The notes beneath the pieces were generated by a model. It was given only the letters and a program-made list of their open reading frames with translations. It searched no databases and was not told where the DNA came from. From Balneolaceae bacterium (GTDB taxonomy: Bacteria; Bacteroidota; Rhodothermia; Balneolales; Balneolaceae), in the NCBI GenBank assembly GCA_017795005.1, contig CP051242.1, positions 2,690,976 through 2,754,975 on the forward strand: a stretch of DNA of 64,000 bases, written 5' to 3'. A program made the position numbers and the translations under genes. Below, piece by piece: positions 1 through 8,955 of this stretch. Numbering within the stretch: position 1 is the first letter of the stretch; each line of letters opens with the position of its first letter.

Positions 1-302
1 ATATCTTCCCAGTCTTCGTTTTTTACCCCTTTAATTTCAGCTCCCTTATAGTCCTTTTTCTCTGATTTGATTTCCCCTTTTTCATTGATTGCATAAATAT
101 GATCTTTGGTTCCAGAATCTCCATGCACCCAATAGGTATCATCATATATTCTGCTTTTTACAATACCTGAAACCTCTTCCCGGGCAGGTTCATCAATCCG
201 TTTATAAGCCTCTAACTTTAATGGCTTATCAGAAGATGATTGGGCGTAAACATGAAAATCATGAACAAAAAACAGTACAATCAGCCAAACGATTAATTTC
301 AA
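1..302 (-). CDS. Secreted protein, N-terminal part only (cut by window edge)
   Basis: An open frame runs leftward from about 302 off the window edge. It encodes a hydrophobic signal-peptide-like start (KLIVWLIVLFFVHDF...VYAQ) followed by a stretch containing EEVSGIVKSR and YWVHGDSG. That wording resembles the first blade of secreted beta-propeller proteins of the SdiA-regulated/esterase-like phytase type, but only about 100 residues are visible, so this is a weak inference. No ATG is available: the frame is closed by a stop at 324-326, and the candidate starts are TTG at 300-302 or ATT/ATC just before it. It is divergent from the small GNAT gene that begins 38 bp away, so the two promoters must lie back to back in a very short gap. 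Confidence 0.6.
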   Translation of the reverse strand, partial: MKLIVWLIVLFFVHDFHVYAQSSSDKPLKLEAYKRIDEPAREEVSGIVKSRIYDDTYWVHGDSGTKDHIYAINEKGEIKSEKKDYKGAEIKGVKNEDWED

Positions 303-340
303 AATGATGTATTCTTTAGTAATCTAAATTTGAGGATAAA

Positions 341-622
341 ATGGACATTCAACACGAAGAATCAAACACTAAAGGCGCATTCTTTATTGAAAAAGATGGT
401 AACCGAATTGCTGAAATGACCTACTCTAAAAACGGAGACTACAGAATTATTATTGATCATACCGAAGTTTCTGATGCTCATAAAGGAGAAGGACTTGGAA
501 AAGCCCTGGTTTTTCGTGGAGTTGAATATGCCAGAGAACATAATCTTAAAGTCCTGCCTCTTTGCCCGTATGCCAGAGTTGTATTCAGAAGGCATAAAGA
601 TGAATTTTCAGACGTCACCTGA
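341..622 (+). CDS. Small GNAT-like N-acetyltransferase (YjdJ/Acetyltransf_CG type)
   Basis: This 93-residue protein matches the short GCN5-related acetyltransferase family that carries only the core acetyl-CoA binding fold. The middle contains HTEVSDAHKGEGLGKALV, the typical motif A region with its Q/K-G-x-G-x-G/A pyrophosphate loop. A later stretch, LPLCPYARVVFRRH, is also characteristic of the family, where the Cys-Pro-Tyr segment is conserved. The substrate of these minimal acetyltransferases is generally unknown. The length is normal for the family and there is no signal peptide, so the protein should be cytoplasmic. The gene stands alone, convergent with dnaJ. A palindrome directly after the stop codon probably ends transcription from both sides. 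Confidence 0.85.
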   Translation: MDIQHEESNTKGAFFIEKDGNRIAEMTYSKNGDYRIIIDHTEVSDAHKGEGLGKALVFRGVEYAREHNLKVLPLCPYARVVFRRHKDEFSDVT

Positions 623-623
623 A

Positions 624-681
624 GAACACCGAACTCTGAATAAGGAACGTTGAATCTTCGAAGTTCAACGGTTCGATGTTC
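624..681. terminator. Nested palindrome between convergent genes (likely bidirectional terminator)
   Basis: Outer arms GAACACCGAAC (624-634) and GTTCGATGTTC (671-681) pair with one mismatch. Inside them is a second stem, CGTTGAA...TTCAACG. It starts two bases after the GNAT stop codon and ends just before the dnaJ stop, so it sits where a shared terminator is expected. There is no strong T-run, so it may instead be a small dispersed palindrome. Confidence 0.5.
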
Positions 682-690
682 TCATGTTCA

Positions 691-1857
691 TCAGCCAAAT
701 ACATCTTTCATCTTAGAAAAGAAGCCTTTTTCCTCCTTTGTTTGATTGGAAGCATCAAAATTTTCTGCACCCTTTAAACTTTCTATTGCTTTCTTTTCTG
801 AATCACTAAGTTCTCTCGGGATATATACATTCACCCGCACAAACTGGTCTCCTTCCCCTGAATTATTTAAACCAATGATTCCTTTTCCTCGCATTCGAAG
901 TAATTTTCCGGGTTGTGTACCCGATTCAATTCTTAGCTTTGCCTTACCTTTCAGTGTAGGAACCTGTACTTCTGTTCCAAGAACAGCATCAGGAATACTC
1001 AGAGCTAAATCATAATAAATATTATTGCCTTCTCTGATGAAATGTTCATGCTCTTTTTCTTCAATAAGAACAATCAAATCACCAGCCTGACCTCCTCTTC
1101 GACCCGCATTCCCTTGTCCACGAAGAGTTATATAATTTCCATTTGATACTCCTGAAGGGATATTCACCTTAATGGTTTCCTCTCCTTTCATTCTGCCTTC
1201 GCCGGAGCAAGTTTTACATTTATTCTTAATAACGCGTCCATCACCCTGGCAAGTTGGGCAAGGCTGTTCGCTAACCATTTGGCCTAACATAGTACGTGTA
1301 ACTTGCCGAACTGCTCCCATTCCATTACAAGTACCACAGGTTTCAAAATCAGAATCGGTTGCAGCGCCGGTTCCTGAACAGGTTTCACAACGTACCTGCT
1401 TTTTGACTTTTAGCTTTTTTTCGACTCCAAATGCAATTTCTTCCAGAGTCAAAGGCATCCTTATTTTCATATCAGAACCGGGAGTACCGGGCTGGCGTCT
1501 GCCTCTTGATCGGCTTCTTCCTCCACCAAAGATATCATCACCAAAAAATCCGCCTCCAAAAATATCTCCAAACCGACTGAAGATATCTTCCATATCAAAT
1601 TCGACGCCACCGCCGCCGAATCCACCCTGGTTATTCAAACCAGCATGTCCATATTGATCATATCTTGCTCGTTTTTGAGGATCACGGAGTATTTCGTAAG
1701 CCTCAGCTGCTTCTTTAAACTTTTGCTCTGCATCAGCATCCCCTTTGTTTCTATCGGGATGATATTTCATGGCCTGCTTACGATAAGCCTTCTTTAATTC
1801 AGCTTCGCTTACACCTTTATCAACGCCAAGTATTTCGTAGTAATCTCTTTTACTCAT
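691..1857 (-). CDS. dnaJ: Chaperone protein DnaJ
   Basis: This is the Hsp40 co-chaperone that delivers unfolded substrates to DnaK and stimulates its ATPase. At 388 residues it is a normal type I DnaJ. Residues 1-70 form the J domain with the essential HPD at 33-35. A Gly/Phe-rich linker follows at about 75-115. Four zinc-binding CxxCxGxG repeats start near residues 157, 174, 200 and 214. The C-terminal substrate-binding domains end with a short acidic/lysine tail. It lies 8 bp downstream of grpE on the same strand, so the two are almost certainly co-transcribed. No CIRCE operator or hrcA gene was noticed nearby, and dnaK is not in the window. Confidence 0.98.
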   Translation of the reverse strand: MSKRDYYEILGVDKGVSEAELKKAYRKQAMKYHPDRNKGDADAEQKFKEAAEAYEILRDPQKRARYDQYGHAGLNNQGGFGGGGVEFDMEDIFSRFGDIFGGGFFGDDIFGGGRSRSRGRRQPGTPGSDMKIRMPLTLEEIAFGVEKKLKVKKQVRCETCSGTGAATDSDFETCGTCNGMGAVRQVTRTMLGQMVSEQPCPTCQGDGRVIKNKCKTCSGEGRMKGEETIKVNIPSGVSNGNYITLRGQGNAGRRGGQAGDLIVLIEEKEHEHFIREGNNIYYDLALSIPDAVLGTEVQVPTLKGKAKLRIESGTQPGKLLRMRGKGIIGLNNSGEGDQFVRVNVYIPRELSDSEKKAIESLKGAENFDASNQTKEEKGFFSKMKDVFG

Positions 1858-1865
1858 GGATGACC

Positions 1866-2474
1866 TTATTCGCTTACAATTACTTTTGCGTGCTTAATCA
1901 CTTTATTTCCAATTCTATATCCGTTTTCCAGTACTTGAAGTACTGTATCACTTTTAGTTTTCTTTTCCGGGGCTGGTTGACGAAGCATTGCATCGTGTAA
2001 GTTTACATCAAAGGGAACACCTGTCTGATCTATTGCTTCGACTCCGTACTTCGAAAGCACCTCTTCGAACTTGTTAGCTACAAGTTTCATCCCTTCTAAA
2101 AAACTATCCTCAATTTTGCTGGATTCAGATGCATCCAAAGCTCTTTTCATATCTTCAGAAATAGGAAGGAATTCTTCCAGTGCAGCTACCTTCGCATCTT
2201 CAAATAATGCGATACGCTCTCTTTGAACTCTCTTTCTGACATTTTCAAGTTCGGCGGCTTTTCTTAGTAACGAATCTTTAGCATCCGATAACTCTTTCTC
2301 TAGTTTTTCAATCAAAAGTGTCTGTTCATCTTTTTCGACTTCACTATCCTCAGAGCCTCTTGACACCTCTCCTTCTGAAGTTTCGCTCATGGGATCATTT
2401 TGAATTTCCTCTTCGGTTTCAACCGAAGCTTCCTGCACTTTTTCTTCTGCTTCTTTGATATTATCAGCGCTCAT
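1866..2474 (-). CDS. grpE: Nucleotide exchange factor GrpE
   Basis: GrpE releases ADP from DnaK and works with DnaJ, encoded just downstream. The product is about 202 residues from the ATG at 2474. It has a long acidic N-terminal tail rich in Glu/Asp and Ser. A coiled-coil region includes [15 protein letters not shown], the hallmark of the GrpE dimer helix. The C-terminal beta domain carries [20 protein letters not shown] and [18 protein letters not shown]. The frame stays open upstream to an earlier ATG at 2531. The 19 extra residues there are basic and hydrophobic, unlike the acidic start of GrpE proteins, so the internal Met ([12 protein letters not shown]) was chosen. Neither start has a clear ribosome binding site. 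Confidence 0.95.
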   Translation of the reverse strand: MSADNIKEAEEKVQEASVETEEEIQNDPMSETSEGEVSRGSEDSEVEKDEQTLLIEKLEKELSDAKDSLLRKAAELENVRKRVQRERIALFEDAKVAALEEFLPISEDMKRALDASESSKIEDSFLEGMKLVANKFEEVLSKYGVEAIDQTGVPFDVNLHDAMLRQPAPEKKTKSDTVLQVLENGYRIGNKVIKHAKVIVSE

Positions 2475-2585
2475 CTTTTTGAATAAATTAAATGTTCTTT
2501 TTTGTCCTCTAGCAAGCAAATATAATGCCATAGACTATCTGTAAAACCAGAATGACAAAGTTACCCATTTTCTACATTGATCATA

Positions 2586-2620
2586 AAAAAAGCCCTACAC
2601 TTAAACTAAGTACAGGGCTT
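2586..2620 (-). terminator. Rho-independent terminator after the TonB receptor gene
   Basis: Arms AGCCCT...AGGGCT, extended by TAC/GTA-like pairs with two mismatches, form a hairpin. It is followed on the minus strand by a run of seven T. It sits about 20 bp downstream of the receptor stop codon and separates that gene from grpE-dnaJ. Confidence 0.75.
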
Positions 2621-2640
2621 TAAATTAGAGGTTGTCAGAA

Positions 2641-5547
2641 TTATCTGAACAACTGGTCAAATACGATAGATACGTAGTAGATACCACTCATATTTGGACC
2701 ACCACCACTTAGAGTGTAAGTCTGGTTAGTAATATTAGATCCACCAACTTTTACAGTAGCATTGTAGTCTGACAGAGAATAGCTGACCTGAGCATCAATA
2801 GTTGAAACAGCATCTAAATCAACGCTGGCAAATGAAGATTCCCAACGGAAAGCATCCTGCCATCTGTAAGTTACATTGAATCCAACATTGTCAATCACTT
2901 CACGATTCCCAAAACTCATATTAATCTTATGCTTTGGAGTATTAAAGTCATTTTGGAACTCGTTGTCTAAACCACTTAATAACTCATTAAAGTTGTAGTT
3001 ACCACTTAATTTATATCCTTGTGGTAAACTATACTCTAGTCCAAATACCGCACCATGAGCTGTTACACTCTCATCATTGTTGGTGTAAATCTGGAACGTA
3101 TTCTGGAAATCACCTGAAAGTAGCGAAGCTACAACAGCTGCATCTCCCGGACCTCCTGTAAATGGACCTGAAGCTTTTCTTACTCTAATCTGAGTAATGA
3201 AATCATCATAAACATTGTAATAATAAGCGGCATCAACAAATAAGTTATCCCCTATTAACCCTTTATAACCAACTTCAAAAGCCTGAATTTGTTCAGGTTT
3301 TACGGCGTTATGAGTTGTATAAGGCACTAATAAAGTTGGGTTAGTTGCTCCGGCTAATACAGACTCAGAAAAAGCCTGAACCGATTCAATAGTGTACGTG
3401 TTTTCGGTAACTCCGTATTTATCCGCAAATCTTGGCAGACCACCAAGTAATCTGGCAGTGATCACATTTAAGTCAATGTATTGTCCCTGTGTAGTAGGAT
3501 TTCTGAATCCAGTCTGGAAAGAAGCACGGATATTTTGATTATCAGCAATACCAATTACCGCAGAAATTCTTGGGCTGATCTGGCCGTCAAAGTTCTCATT
3601 CTTATCATAACGGATAGATGCAGAAAGCTTTAACATGTCATCCATGAATGACTTAGAACCTTGTAAGAATCCACCAAACTCGTTGATGTCTACTCCACCT
3701 GCATCATCAAAGATAGTACCATTAGATCTTAACTGGAACTGACGGAAGCTAACACCTGCAATCAGATCCATAAAATCAATTTCGTTCTTGAAATTATATT
3801 GACCTTCAGTATGGTAGAATTTTGATTTATCATCAAATAAAGCTCCATTAGGAATAGTTGCTCCAAGTGCATTGTCTACTGCTGTATTAAAAGCAGCTGT
3901 ACCAGGTTGTAGTCTTGTAGCATCAGCTGTTCCTCTTGCAGCTGCATGGAACTGAGAAACTAATGCCGGATTAGACATAATCGCCTGAACAGTAGCAGCA
4001 TTGTATGTTGGATCTCCACCCTGTGCTGTAGCAGCTGCTTGCAGAATACCACCCGCGAATACGGTTCCATAAGTTCCAAACCATGTACTACTTGGAGAAG
4101 CTTGTTCATTTACAGAAAAGCCTACGAAGTCAGCTATATATGAATCTCCAGAGTTTTCAAAAGTACCATAAGCTTTCACCAGGAAGTTATCCCCTTCCAG
4201 CTGAAGTTTATGCTGAGCAATACTGAAGTCAACAAGGCTATATCTTTGAGCACCTGTGTAAATAGAAGTACCAAATCCATAGTTAAAGCTATAGCTCAAT
4301 TCTGCGTTATCAGTAATACGATAATGTAAAGAAGCATTCGTTTTTAGGTTCTCAGCACCATAATTAACTAAATAATGCTCATCATATCCTGTTCTGTTTA
4401 CTGGCTGAGCGGGTAGAGAAGCAACATATTGCTCTGTTTCTGATTGTGGAACACCTGTTTGGGCAGAAAGTGCAGCAGCTAATTGACCACGAATTGTTGG
4501 ATTAACAGCTAAAAGAGCGATGTTAAAAGAACCATCATCACCATATCTGTGAATACCATCGAAAGCAGGATTAGTTGAAAGACTTCCCTGAAGTCCGGCG
4601 TTTTTATCAGAGAAATTTGTTCCTCTCCAATCTTCTGCAGTCATGTATGATACATTGAACTTATATGCGAACTTATTATTTAATGCATTAGCATAACGAG
4701 CGGCAAATGTATACATCGGCTGTGGGCTATCAGGCTCTCCAACAGCAGCATCTCCATCTAAATGATTAACACCTGTTTTAAGCATAACACTTAATCCCTG
4801 GTATTGAAATGGATCTTTACTGTTTACAAGCAGGATACCATTGAAAGCATTAGGTCCGTATAGTGCAGATGATGCACCGGGAATGAATTCCACACTTTCA
4901 ATATCAATTTCTGAAGGTCCGTTCAGGTTACCAATCGGGAAGTTTAAGGCAGGTGCCTGAGTATCCATACCATCCGTTAATTGTACCATTCGGGTATTAC
5001 CAGTAGAATTGAATCCACGTGAATTGATGATTTGGAAATTGATACTACTTGCAGTCATATCAACCCCTTTAAGGTTAGCAATCGACTTATAGTAATCATC
5101 GGATGCGGTAGTTCTTACAGAAATAACATCCATTTTTTCAATTGTAACAGGAGCATCAATAATACTTTCTTCTACTCTGGATGCTGATACTACAACATCA
5201 CTTCCCAAAATAGTTTGCTCAAGCAATGTAATAGTGATATCGGAAGTGTTAGCTGAAGTGATATCAAGTTCCTGGCTTTGAAAACCAACTGCTGAAAATT
5301 GAAGAATTAATGGGGGGTCCTGACGAACGGTTAGTGTAAATCGTCCATCTGAATCGGTTGGTGTACCAACAATAGTACCTTTTACAACTACACTTACACC
5401 CGGTAATGGTTCACCTTCTGAATCGATTACCTGACCTGAAATGGTAGTATTATTTACTTTATCAGATGAAAAAGCCTTGGAAGGCGCAATACCTATTAAT
5501 AGCATTGCCAGGCTTAAAAACGAAATAAGCCGAATCTGTTTACTCAT
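2641..5547 (-). CDS. TonB-dependent outer membrane receptor (with CarboxypepD_reg-like domain)
   Basis: This 968-residue gated outer-membrane barrel is expected to import a bulky nutrient using TonB-ExbBD energy. Residues 1-27 are a signal peptide. Residues from about 35 to 115 form a carboxypeptidase-regulatory-like domain (TISGQVIDSEGEPLPGVSV), typical of Bacteroidota receptors. A plug domain follows from about 120 to 240, including QLTDGMD, IESVEFIPGASSALYGPNAFNG and the NSRGFN segment. The rest is barrel repeats ending with an aromatic-rich strand (FDQLFR). There is no adjacent SusD gene, so it is an orphan receptor. A LacI-type operator (TGCAAGCGCTTCCA) lies about 120 bp upstream, which suggests control by a sugar-responsive repressor and a carbohydrate substrate. 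The substrate itself cannot be read from the sequence. Confidence 0.93.
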   Translation of the reverse strand: MSKQIRLISFLSLAMLLIGIAPSKAFSSDKVNNTTISGQVIDSEGEPLPGVSVVVKGTIVGTPTDSDGRFTLTVRQDPPLILQFSAVGFQSQELDITSANTSDITITLLEQTILGSDVVVSASRVEESIIDAPVTIEKMDVISVRTTASDDYYKSIANLKGVDMTASSINFQIINSRGFNSTGNTRMVQLTDGMDTQAPALNFPIGNLNGPSEIDIESVEFIPGASSALYGPNAFNGILLVNSKDPFQYQGLSVMLKTGVNHLDGDAAVGEPDSPQPMYTFAARYANALNNKFAYKFNVSYMTAEDWRGTNFSDKNAGLQGSLSTNPAFDGIHRYGDDGSFNIALLAVNPTIRGQLAAALSAQTGVPQSETEQYVASLPAQPVNRTGYDEHYLVNYGAENLKTNASLHYRITDNAELSYSFNYGFGTSIYTGAQRYSLVDFSIAQHKLQLEGDNFLVKAYGTFENSGDSYIADFVGFSVNEQASPSSTWFGTYGTVFAGGILQAAATAQGGDPTYNAATVQAIMSNPALVSQFHAAARGTADATRLQPGTAAFNTAVDNALGATIPNGALFDDKSKFYHTEGQYNFKNEIDFMDLIAGVSFRQFQLRSNGTIFDDAGGVDINEFGGFLQGSKSFMDDMLKLSASIRYDKNENFDGQISPRISAVIGIADNQNIRASFQTGFRNPTTQGQYIDLNVITARLLGGLPRFADKYGVTENTYTIESVQAFSESVLAGATNPTLLVPYTTHNAVKPEQIQAFEVGYKGLIGDNLFVDAAYYYNVYDDFITQIRVRKASGPFTGGPGDAAVVASLLSGDFQNTFQIYTNNDESVTAHGAVFGLEYSLPQGYKLSGNYNFNELLSGLDNEFQNDFNTPKHKINMSFGNREVIDNVGFNVTYRWQDAFRWESSFASVDLDAVSTIDAQVSYSLSDYNATVKVGGSNITNQTYTLSGGGPNMSGIYYVSIVFDQLFR

Positions 5548-5668
5548 AGTCTGATCCTGTTTGATTGATATTATTATTTAAATTCGCTGCGATATACCTC
5601 AATACCCATACCTGTTCCTTTGCCGATATGGTTTTATCTTCACAAAGAAAAGTTTGTTTTGGGGATAA

Positions 5669-5682
5669 TGCAAGCGCTTCCA
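5669..5682. promoter_or_regulatory. LacI-family operator upstream of the TonB receptor
   Basis: TGCAAGCGCTTCCA fits the LacI/CcpA-type operator pattern TGNAANCGNTTNCA exactly, with a central CG and AA/TT flanks. It lies in the 181-bp gap between the divergent TonB receptor and SGNH lipoprotein genes, so it could act on either. A second site of the same pattern is found at 63901-63914. Confidence 0.6.
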
Positions 5683-5728
5683 TAGTTTTTTTTATAACTC
5701 CAAAACTTAAAGAAATTCAGCCTTTTGT

Positions 5729-6499
5729 ATGAATTTTATTTTCCAAAAAAATCGTGTATCTACTCCCTTTAACAATTTAAAACTGTATCAAGTGACACCA
5801 CTAAGAATTACTAAGATTTCTCTCGTTTTCATTCTTTTTTTAAGCTTTTGCTCTTCATCACCTCAAAGAAGTTCTTCCATTGAAAACACTCCTATTCAAA
5901 TTAAATACCTAGCCTTGGGCGATTCTTATACTATAGGAGAGTCTGTTGCAGATTCATTGAGGTGGCCTGTTCAGCTATCAGACTCCCTTTTCAAGTCGAA
6001 TATCAGTGTCTCAGAATTAAAAATTATAGCTACAACTGGCTGGACTACGGCAGAATTACAAGCGGGTATTGAAAAAGAAGTTTTAAACACTCCTTATGAT
6101 TTAGTCTCTCTTTTAATTGGAGTGAATAACCAATACCGGGGCTATGATATTGAAATTTATAAAACTGAGTTCCGCAAATTATTGGAGCAATCCATCCAAT
6201 ATGCGGGTAATGATCGTACTAAAGTTTTCGTAGTTTCAATTCCAAATTATGGAGTAACACCATTTGGGCAGTCCCGTGGGGAAGATAAAATCAGGCAGGA
6301 ATTATTGGGATATGATGCAATAGCCGAACAAATTTCTTCAGAGTATGGAATTCCTTTTGTTAATATCACTCCGATATCTGAAGGCGCCAAAACTGACCCA
6401 TCACTAATTGCAGAAGACCAACTTCATCCTTCCGGTAAAATGTATTCTCTATGGGTTCAGGAAATGCTTTCTACTGTTGTTTCTTTGATTGAGCAATAG
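5729..6499 (+). CDS. SGNH/GDSL-family hydrolase, predicted lipoprotein
   Basis: This is a serine esterase or acyl hydrolase of the SGNH fold. The blocks are visible in order: GDSYTIG with catalytic Ser66, ATTGWTT (block II Gly), GVNN with Asn133, and DQLHP with Asp230 and His233. The protein has 256 residues. A basic N-terminus is followed by a hydrophobic stretch ending FLSFC (Cys41), consistent with lipid attachment, so the enzyme is probably anchored in the envelope. The first 25 residues before the signal helix are unusually long, so the true start may lie downstream at a non-ATG codon. It is divergent from the TonB receptor, and the shared gap holds a LacI-type operator. The substrate is unknown. 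Confidence 0.85.
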   Translation: MNFIFQKNRVSTPFNNLKLYQVTPLRITKISLVFILFLSFCSSSPQRSSSIENTPIQIKYLALGDSYTIGESVADSLRWPVQLSDSLFKSNISVSELKIIATTGWTTAELQAGIEKEVLNTPYDLVSLLIGVNNQYRGYDIEIYKTEFRKLLEQSIQYAGNDRTKVFVVSIPNYGVTPFGQSRGEDKIRQELLGYDAIAEQISSEYGIPFVNITPISEGAKTDPSLIAEDQLHPSGKMYSLWVQEMLSTVVSLIEQ

Positions 6500-6550
6500 A
6501 TTCCTGTAAACCAAGTTTATGTATGTACATTTAAATTTATGGAGAGCAAC

Positions 6551-7240
6551 ATGAAACAACTATTCATTCTTACATTCCTTTTTTTTGGGATAGGATGCGC
6601 AACACAAGCGCAACAAATCGGTGATTCTCAGAAGAAAATATCTATTAACATGACAGCTTCAGAAGCCGTTGAAGCAGATCTGGTCATATTTAATATCAAT
6701 ATCAACGCTGAGGGAAAAAGTCCCCAGGAAGCTTTTCAGATTCATAAACAAAGAGAAGAAGTACTCGCCGGATTGTTAAAAAAATTCGATATAAAAGAAG
6801 AAGACATCAAGTTTCTACCTGTTCGAATGAACAAGCGATATTCGAATGACCGAAACAATCAGATAACAGTAACCAATCAACAAGTGTCCGTTACATTTCG
6901 TGATTTTGATATTTACGAAGAAATCCAGCTCACTTTAATCGAAAATAATTTTGATAACTTTAATGGAAGCTTCTCCAGTACTATGATATCTGAAGGAAAA
7001 GAGAAAGCTTTGGTTTCTGCCATTCAGGCTGCTAAAGAAAAAGCCACTTTGATTGCAAGTGCATCAGGAGTGGACTTGGGAACTATCATCAATATTTCTT
7101 ATTCGGATTACACGGTTACTCCTAGGAGTAGTTCGGGAAGATTTGATCTTATGGAACAATCTTCCGCTTCAATGATGGACTACAATCAAATAGTAAATGT
7201 AACTGCTACTATATCCATTGAATTTTCAATTGCAGACTAG
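6551..7240 (+). CDS. SIMPL domain (DUF541) periplasmic protein
   Basis: This 229-residue protein has a signal peptide (MKQLFILTFLFFGIG...QA) and one SIMPL/DUF541 domain. The domain includes the beta-alpha segment ADLVIFNININAEGKSPQEAF, the VTNQQVSVTFRDFD stretch and the conserved KEKALVSAIQAAKEKATLIA helix. Members are secreted or outer-membrane-associated proteins of poorly defined function, named after a mouse signalling protein and related to the Brucella BP26 antigen. The start at 6551 was chosen because GGAG lies six bases upstream. An in-frame ATG four codons earlier has no such site. The 3' end overlaps the PIG-L gene by 4 bp in convergent orientation. Confidence 0.85.
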   Translation: MKQLFILTFLFFGIGCATQAQQIGDSQKKISINMTASEAVEADLVIFNININAEGKSPQEAFQIHKQREEVLAGLLKKFDIKEEDIKFLPVRMNKRYSNDRNNQITVTNQQVSVTFRDFDIYEEIQLTLIENNFDNFNGSFSSTMISEGKEKALVSAIQAAKEKATLIASASGVDLGTIINISYSDYTVTPRSSSGRFDLMEQSSASMMDYNQIVNVTATISIEFSIAD

Positions 7241-8115
7241 TCAGGTTGAGCGGCATTAATAACTTCAAAAAACTGGCGGGTTTTATCTAATCCGTCAGTT
7301 CCATTTATTTCCGCATACCAGTATTGTTCAACCCTTCCTCCCTGCATAAGTAATTGCATGGTTCCCTGACTTTTATGTTCTGCGATCACCCAGTTTGTAA
7401 TAATGTTGTAATCCAATCTGTCATCGAACCCAAACTTTTGATTTCTGTCAAACTCAAAGATTACATTGGGAAGTACTTTAGTTATGGGATATCCTTCCAG
7501 CATCTCAAAATCCAATCCTTCCTGCCCTTCCCTTTTATTCCATGAGGGTAATGCAATCGGACGATTGTCAGGATCCATTGATTCAATTGCCTGCAATGCC
7601 ATAATTGTAGCGACATTATGATGGCCGTGATTTCCGTTGAATGGCAACATCATAAATACAAAATCATACTTCTCTTTTTCAATGATAGATGTTAACCGTT
7701 CCAGGATCGGTGGTGTATCCCATTTTTCGAGTGTTTCCTCAACATCCTGTGTGTAGTAAAAATCCTGCTGATCAAAGAAAAAATAATTTCTGATTCCAAC
7801 AACATCCCCTCCCGCCATCAATTCTTTTTTTCTTATTCCGGGTAAATAGTCACGTCCTGTTTCCTCTTGATCTAACTCTTTACCATAAACATAATTTCCA
7901 AGTGTGGAATATTTATACCCTCCTTCTCCATTGGTCATTAGTGCTAGATCAACAATGCCGCCTAAAAGTTTAGTAGTCTTCCAAACAGTAACAGAAAATA
8001 AGGCATCATCATCTGGATGAGCAGTTACAAGAAGAATTTTGGGTTGGTAGTCAAGCTCTTGTGAAATTCCTTGAACGGAATACGATACCAGAAATAATAA
8101 AAACAACTTTTTCAT
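7237..8115 (-). CDS. PIG-L/LmbE family deacetylase, secreted
   Basis: Zinc-dependent PIG-L enzymes remove N-acetyl groups from glucosamine-linked substrates. The 292-residue product has a signal peptide (about residues 1-19). The signature metal site AHPDDDALF has H33, D35 and D36. A second metal region, NGHHNVA, has His residues at 163-166. Export suggests it acts on envelope or extracellular sugar derivatives rather than on mycothiol/bacillithiol precursors, but that is inference. Transcription runs away from tesA, which lies upstream on the same strand with a 74-bp gap containing a long inverted repeat. The two genes are therefore probably separate transcripts or only partly linked. Confidence 0.88.
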   Translation of the reverse strand: MKKLFLLFLVSYSVQGISQELDYQPKILLVTAHPDDDALFSVTVWKTTKLLGGIVDLALMTNGEGGYKYSTLGNYVYGKELDQEETGRDYLPGIRKKELMAGGDVVGIRNYFFFDQQDFYYTQDVEETLEKWDTPPILERLTSIIEKEKYDFVFMMLPFNGNHGHHNVATIMALQAIESMDPDNRPIALPSWNKREGQEGLDFEMLEGYPITKVLPNVIFEFDRNQKFGFDDRLDYNIITNWVIAEHKSQGTMQLLMQGGRVEQYWYAEINGTDGLDKTRQFFEVINAAQPD

Positions 8116-8125
8116 TAATACAACA

Positions 8126-8190
8126 ATTATGAATTATGAGTTTTGAATTTGAGATACTAATTCAAAATCCATAATCCGAAATTCATAATT
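8126..8190. repeat. Long AT-rich inverted repeat between tesA and the PIG-L gene
   Basis: Left arm AATTATGAATTATGAGTTTTG and right arm CAAAATCCATAATCCGAAATTCATAATT are near complements around a short centre. The structure begins at the tesA stop codon and can act as its terminator. Its size and A/T-rich arms resemble dispersed palindromes rather than a classic terminator. Confidence 0.5.
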
Positions 8191-8801
8191 TATTTTTTTA
8201 AAACCGGGTATAACGATTCCCAAACAGTGTTAGCAACTATTCGATGTCCGGCTGCATTAGGATGGATTTGATCTGCCTGCATGTACTCATCTCGTCCTCC
8301 AACTTTATCCAGAATTAATGGAATCAGCGGAATTTCATTGGATTCGGCCAGGTCGGGGTATAAATCCTGAAATTCACGAGTATATTCAATCCCCAAATTA
8401 GGAGGCACCTGCATTCCTGCAATCAGAATTTCCATATCCGGATTATTTGCTAATGCCCTGTTAATAATTTGTTGAAGGTTCTCTTTGGTTGAAGAAAGAT
8501 CAATCCCCCGCAATCCATCATTACCTCCCAGTTCAAGAATCATGATGTCTACTTTTCGTTGCAGAACCCAATTAATCCTTCTTAGTCCTCCTGCGGAAGT
8601 CTCACCGCTTAATCCGCCATTAATGACGGTATAATTTAGTCCGAGTGAATCAATTTTTTCCTGTATCACAGCTGGAAAAGCCTGACTTGGATCTACACCA
8701 AGTCCTGCAGTAATACTATCGCCAAAGATCAGAATAGTTTTCTTTTCCTGAGCTATGGCAGATGTTGTAAGTAGTAAAAAAAGTAAAAGTAGTCGTTTCA
8801 T
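8190..8801 (-). CDS. tesA: Arylesterase/lysophospholipase of the TesA (TAP) family
   Basis: This 203-residue SGNH hydrolase has a clear signal peptide (MKRLLLLFLLLTTSAIA-Q), so it is periplasmic like E. coli TesA (thioesterase I/protease I/lysophospholipase L1). All blocks are present: FGDSITAG (Ser29), NGGLSGETSAGG (block II), LGGNDGLRG (Asn94) and DQIHPNAAGH (Asp177, His180). Length and motif spacing are normal. It is divergent from the ABC transporter pair ybbA-ybbP. The same divergent tesA/ybbAP neighbourhood is known in E. coli and many other bacteria, which supports the assignment. A 15-bp perfect-armed palindrome at 8817-8831 lies just upstream and could be an operator. Confidence 0.92.
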   Translation of the reverse strand: MKRLLLLFLLLTTSAIAQEKKTILIFGDSITAGLGVDPSQAFPAVIQEKIDSLGLNYTVINGGLSGETSAGGLRRINWVLQRKVDIMILELGGNDGLRGIDLSSTKENLQQIINRALANNPDMEILIAGMQVPPNLGIEYTREFQDLYPDLAESNEIPLIPLILDKVGGRDEYMQADQIHPNAAGHRIVANTVWESLYPVLKK

Positions 8802-8816
8802 AGTTCATTTTTTGAT

Positions 8817-8831
8817 GCTAACCGTGTTAGC
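8817..8831. promoter_or_regulatory. Operator-like palindrome in the tesA/ybbA divergent gap
   Basis: GCTAAC-CGT-GTTAGC has perfect 6-bp arms. It lies 16 bp upstream of the tesA start and 125 bp upstream of ybbA. The regulator is unknown and chance occurrence is possible. Confidence 0.3.
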
Positions 8832-8955
8832 TTGTACAGGATTCCATTAAACCTAAACAAAACACTTTTTAAAACGTAGATTTTAAGGTTTTAGTCGGAA
8901 TGAAATTGAGGTTCCCGTCGGTTACACTATCAAGTTTAAAAAAATATTTTTCATT

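Noticed and set aside
89-307. 72-residue plus-strand frame at the left edge
   Set aside because: It is antisense to the partial secreted protein gene, which has a clear signal peptide.
1172-1657. 161-residue frame antisense to dnaJ
   Set aside because: It is a Pro/Ser-rich mirror of the Gly-rich and zinc regions of dnaJ, with no start context or family features.
1866-2640. CIRCE/HrcA operator for grpE-dnaJ
   Set aside because: No TTAGCACTC/GAGTGCTAA pair was found upstream of grpE.
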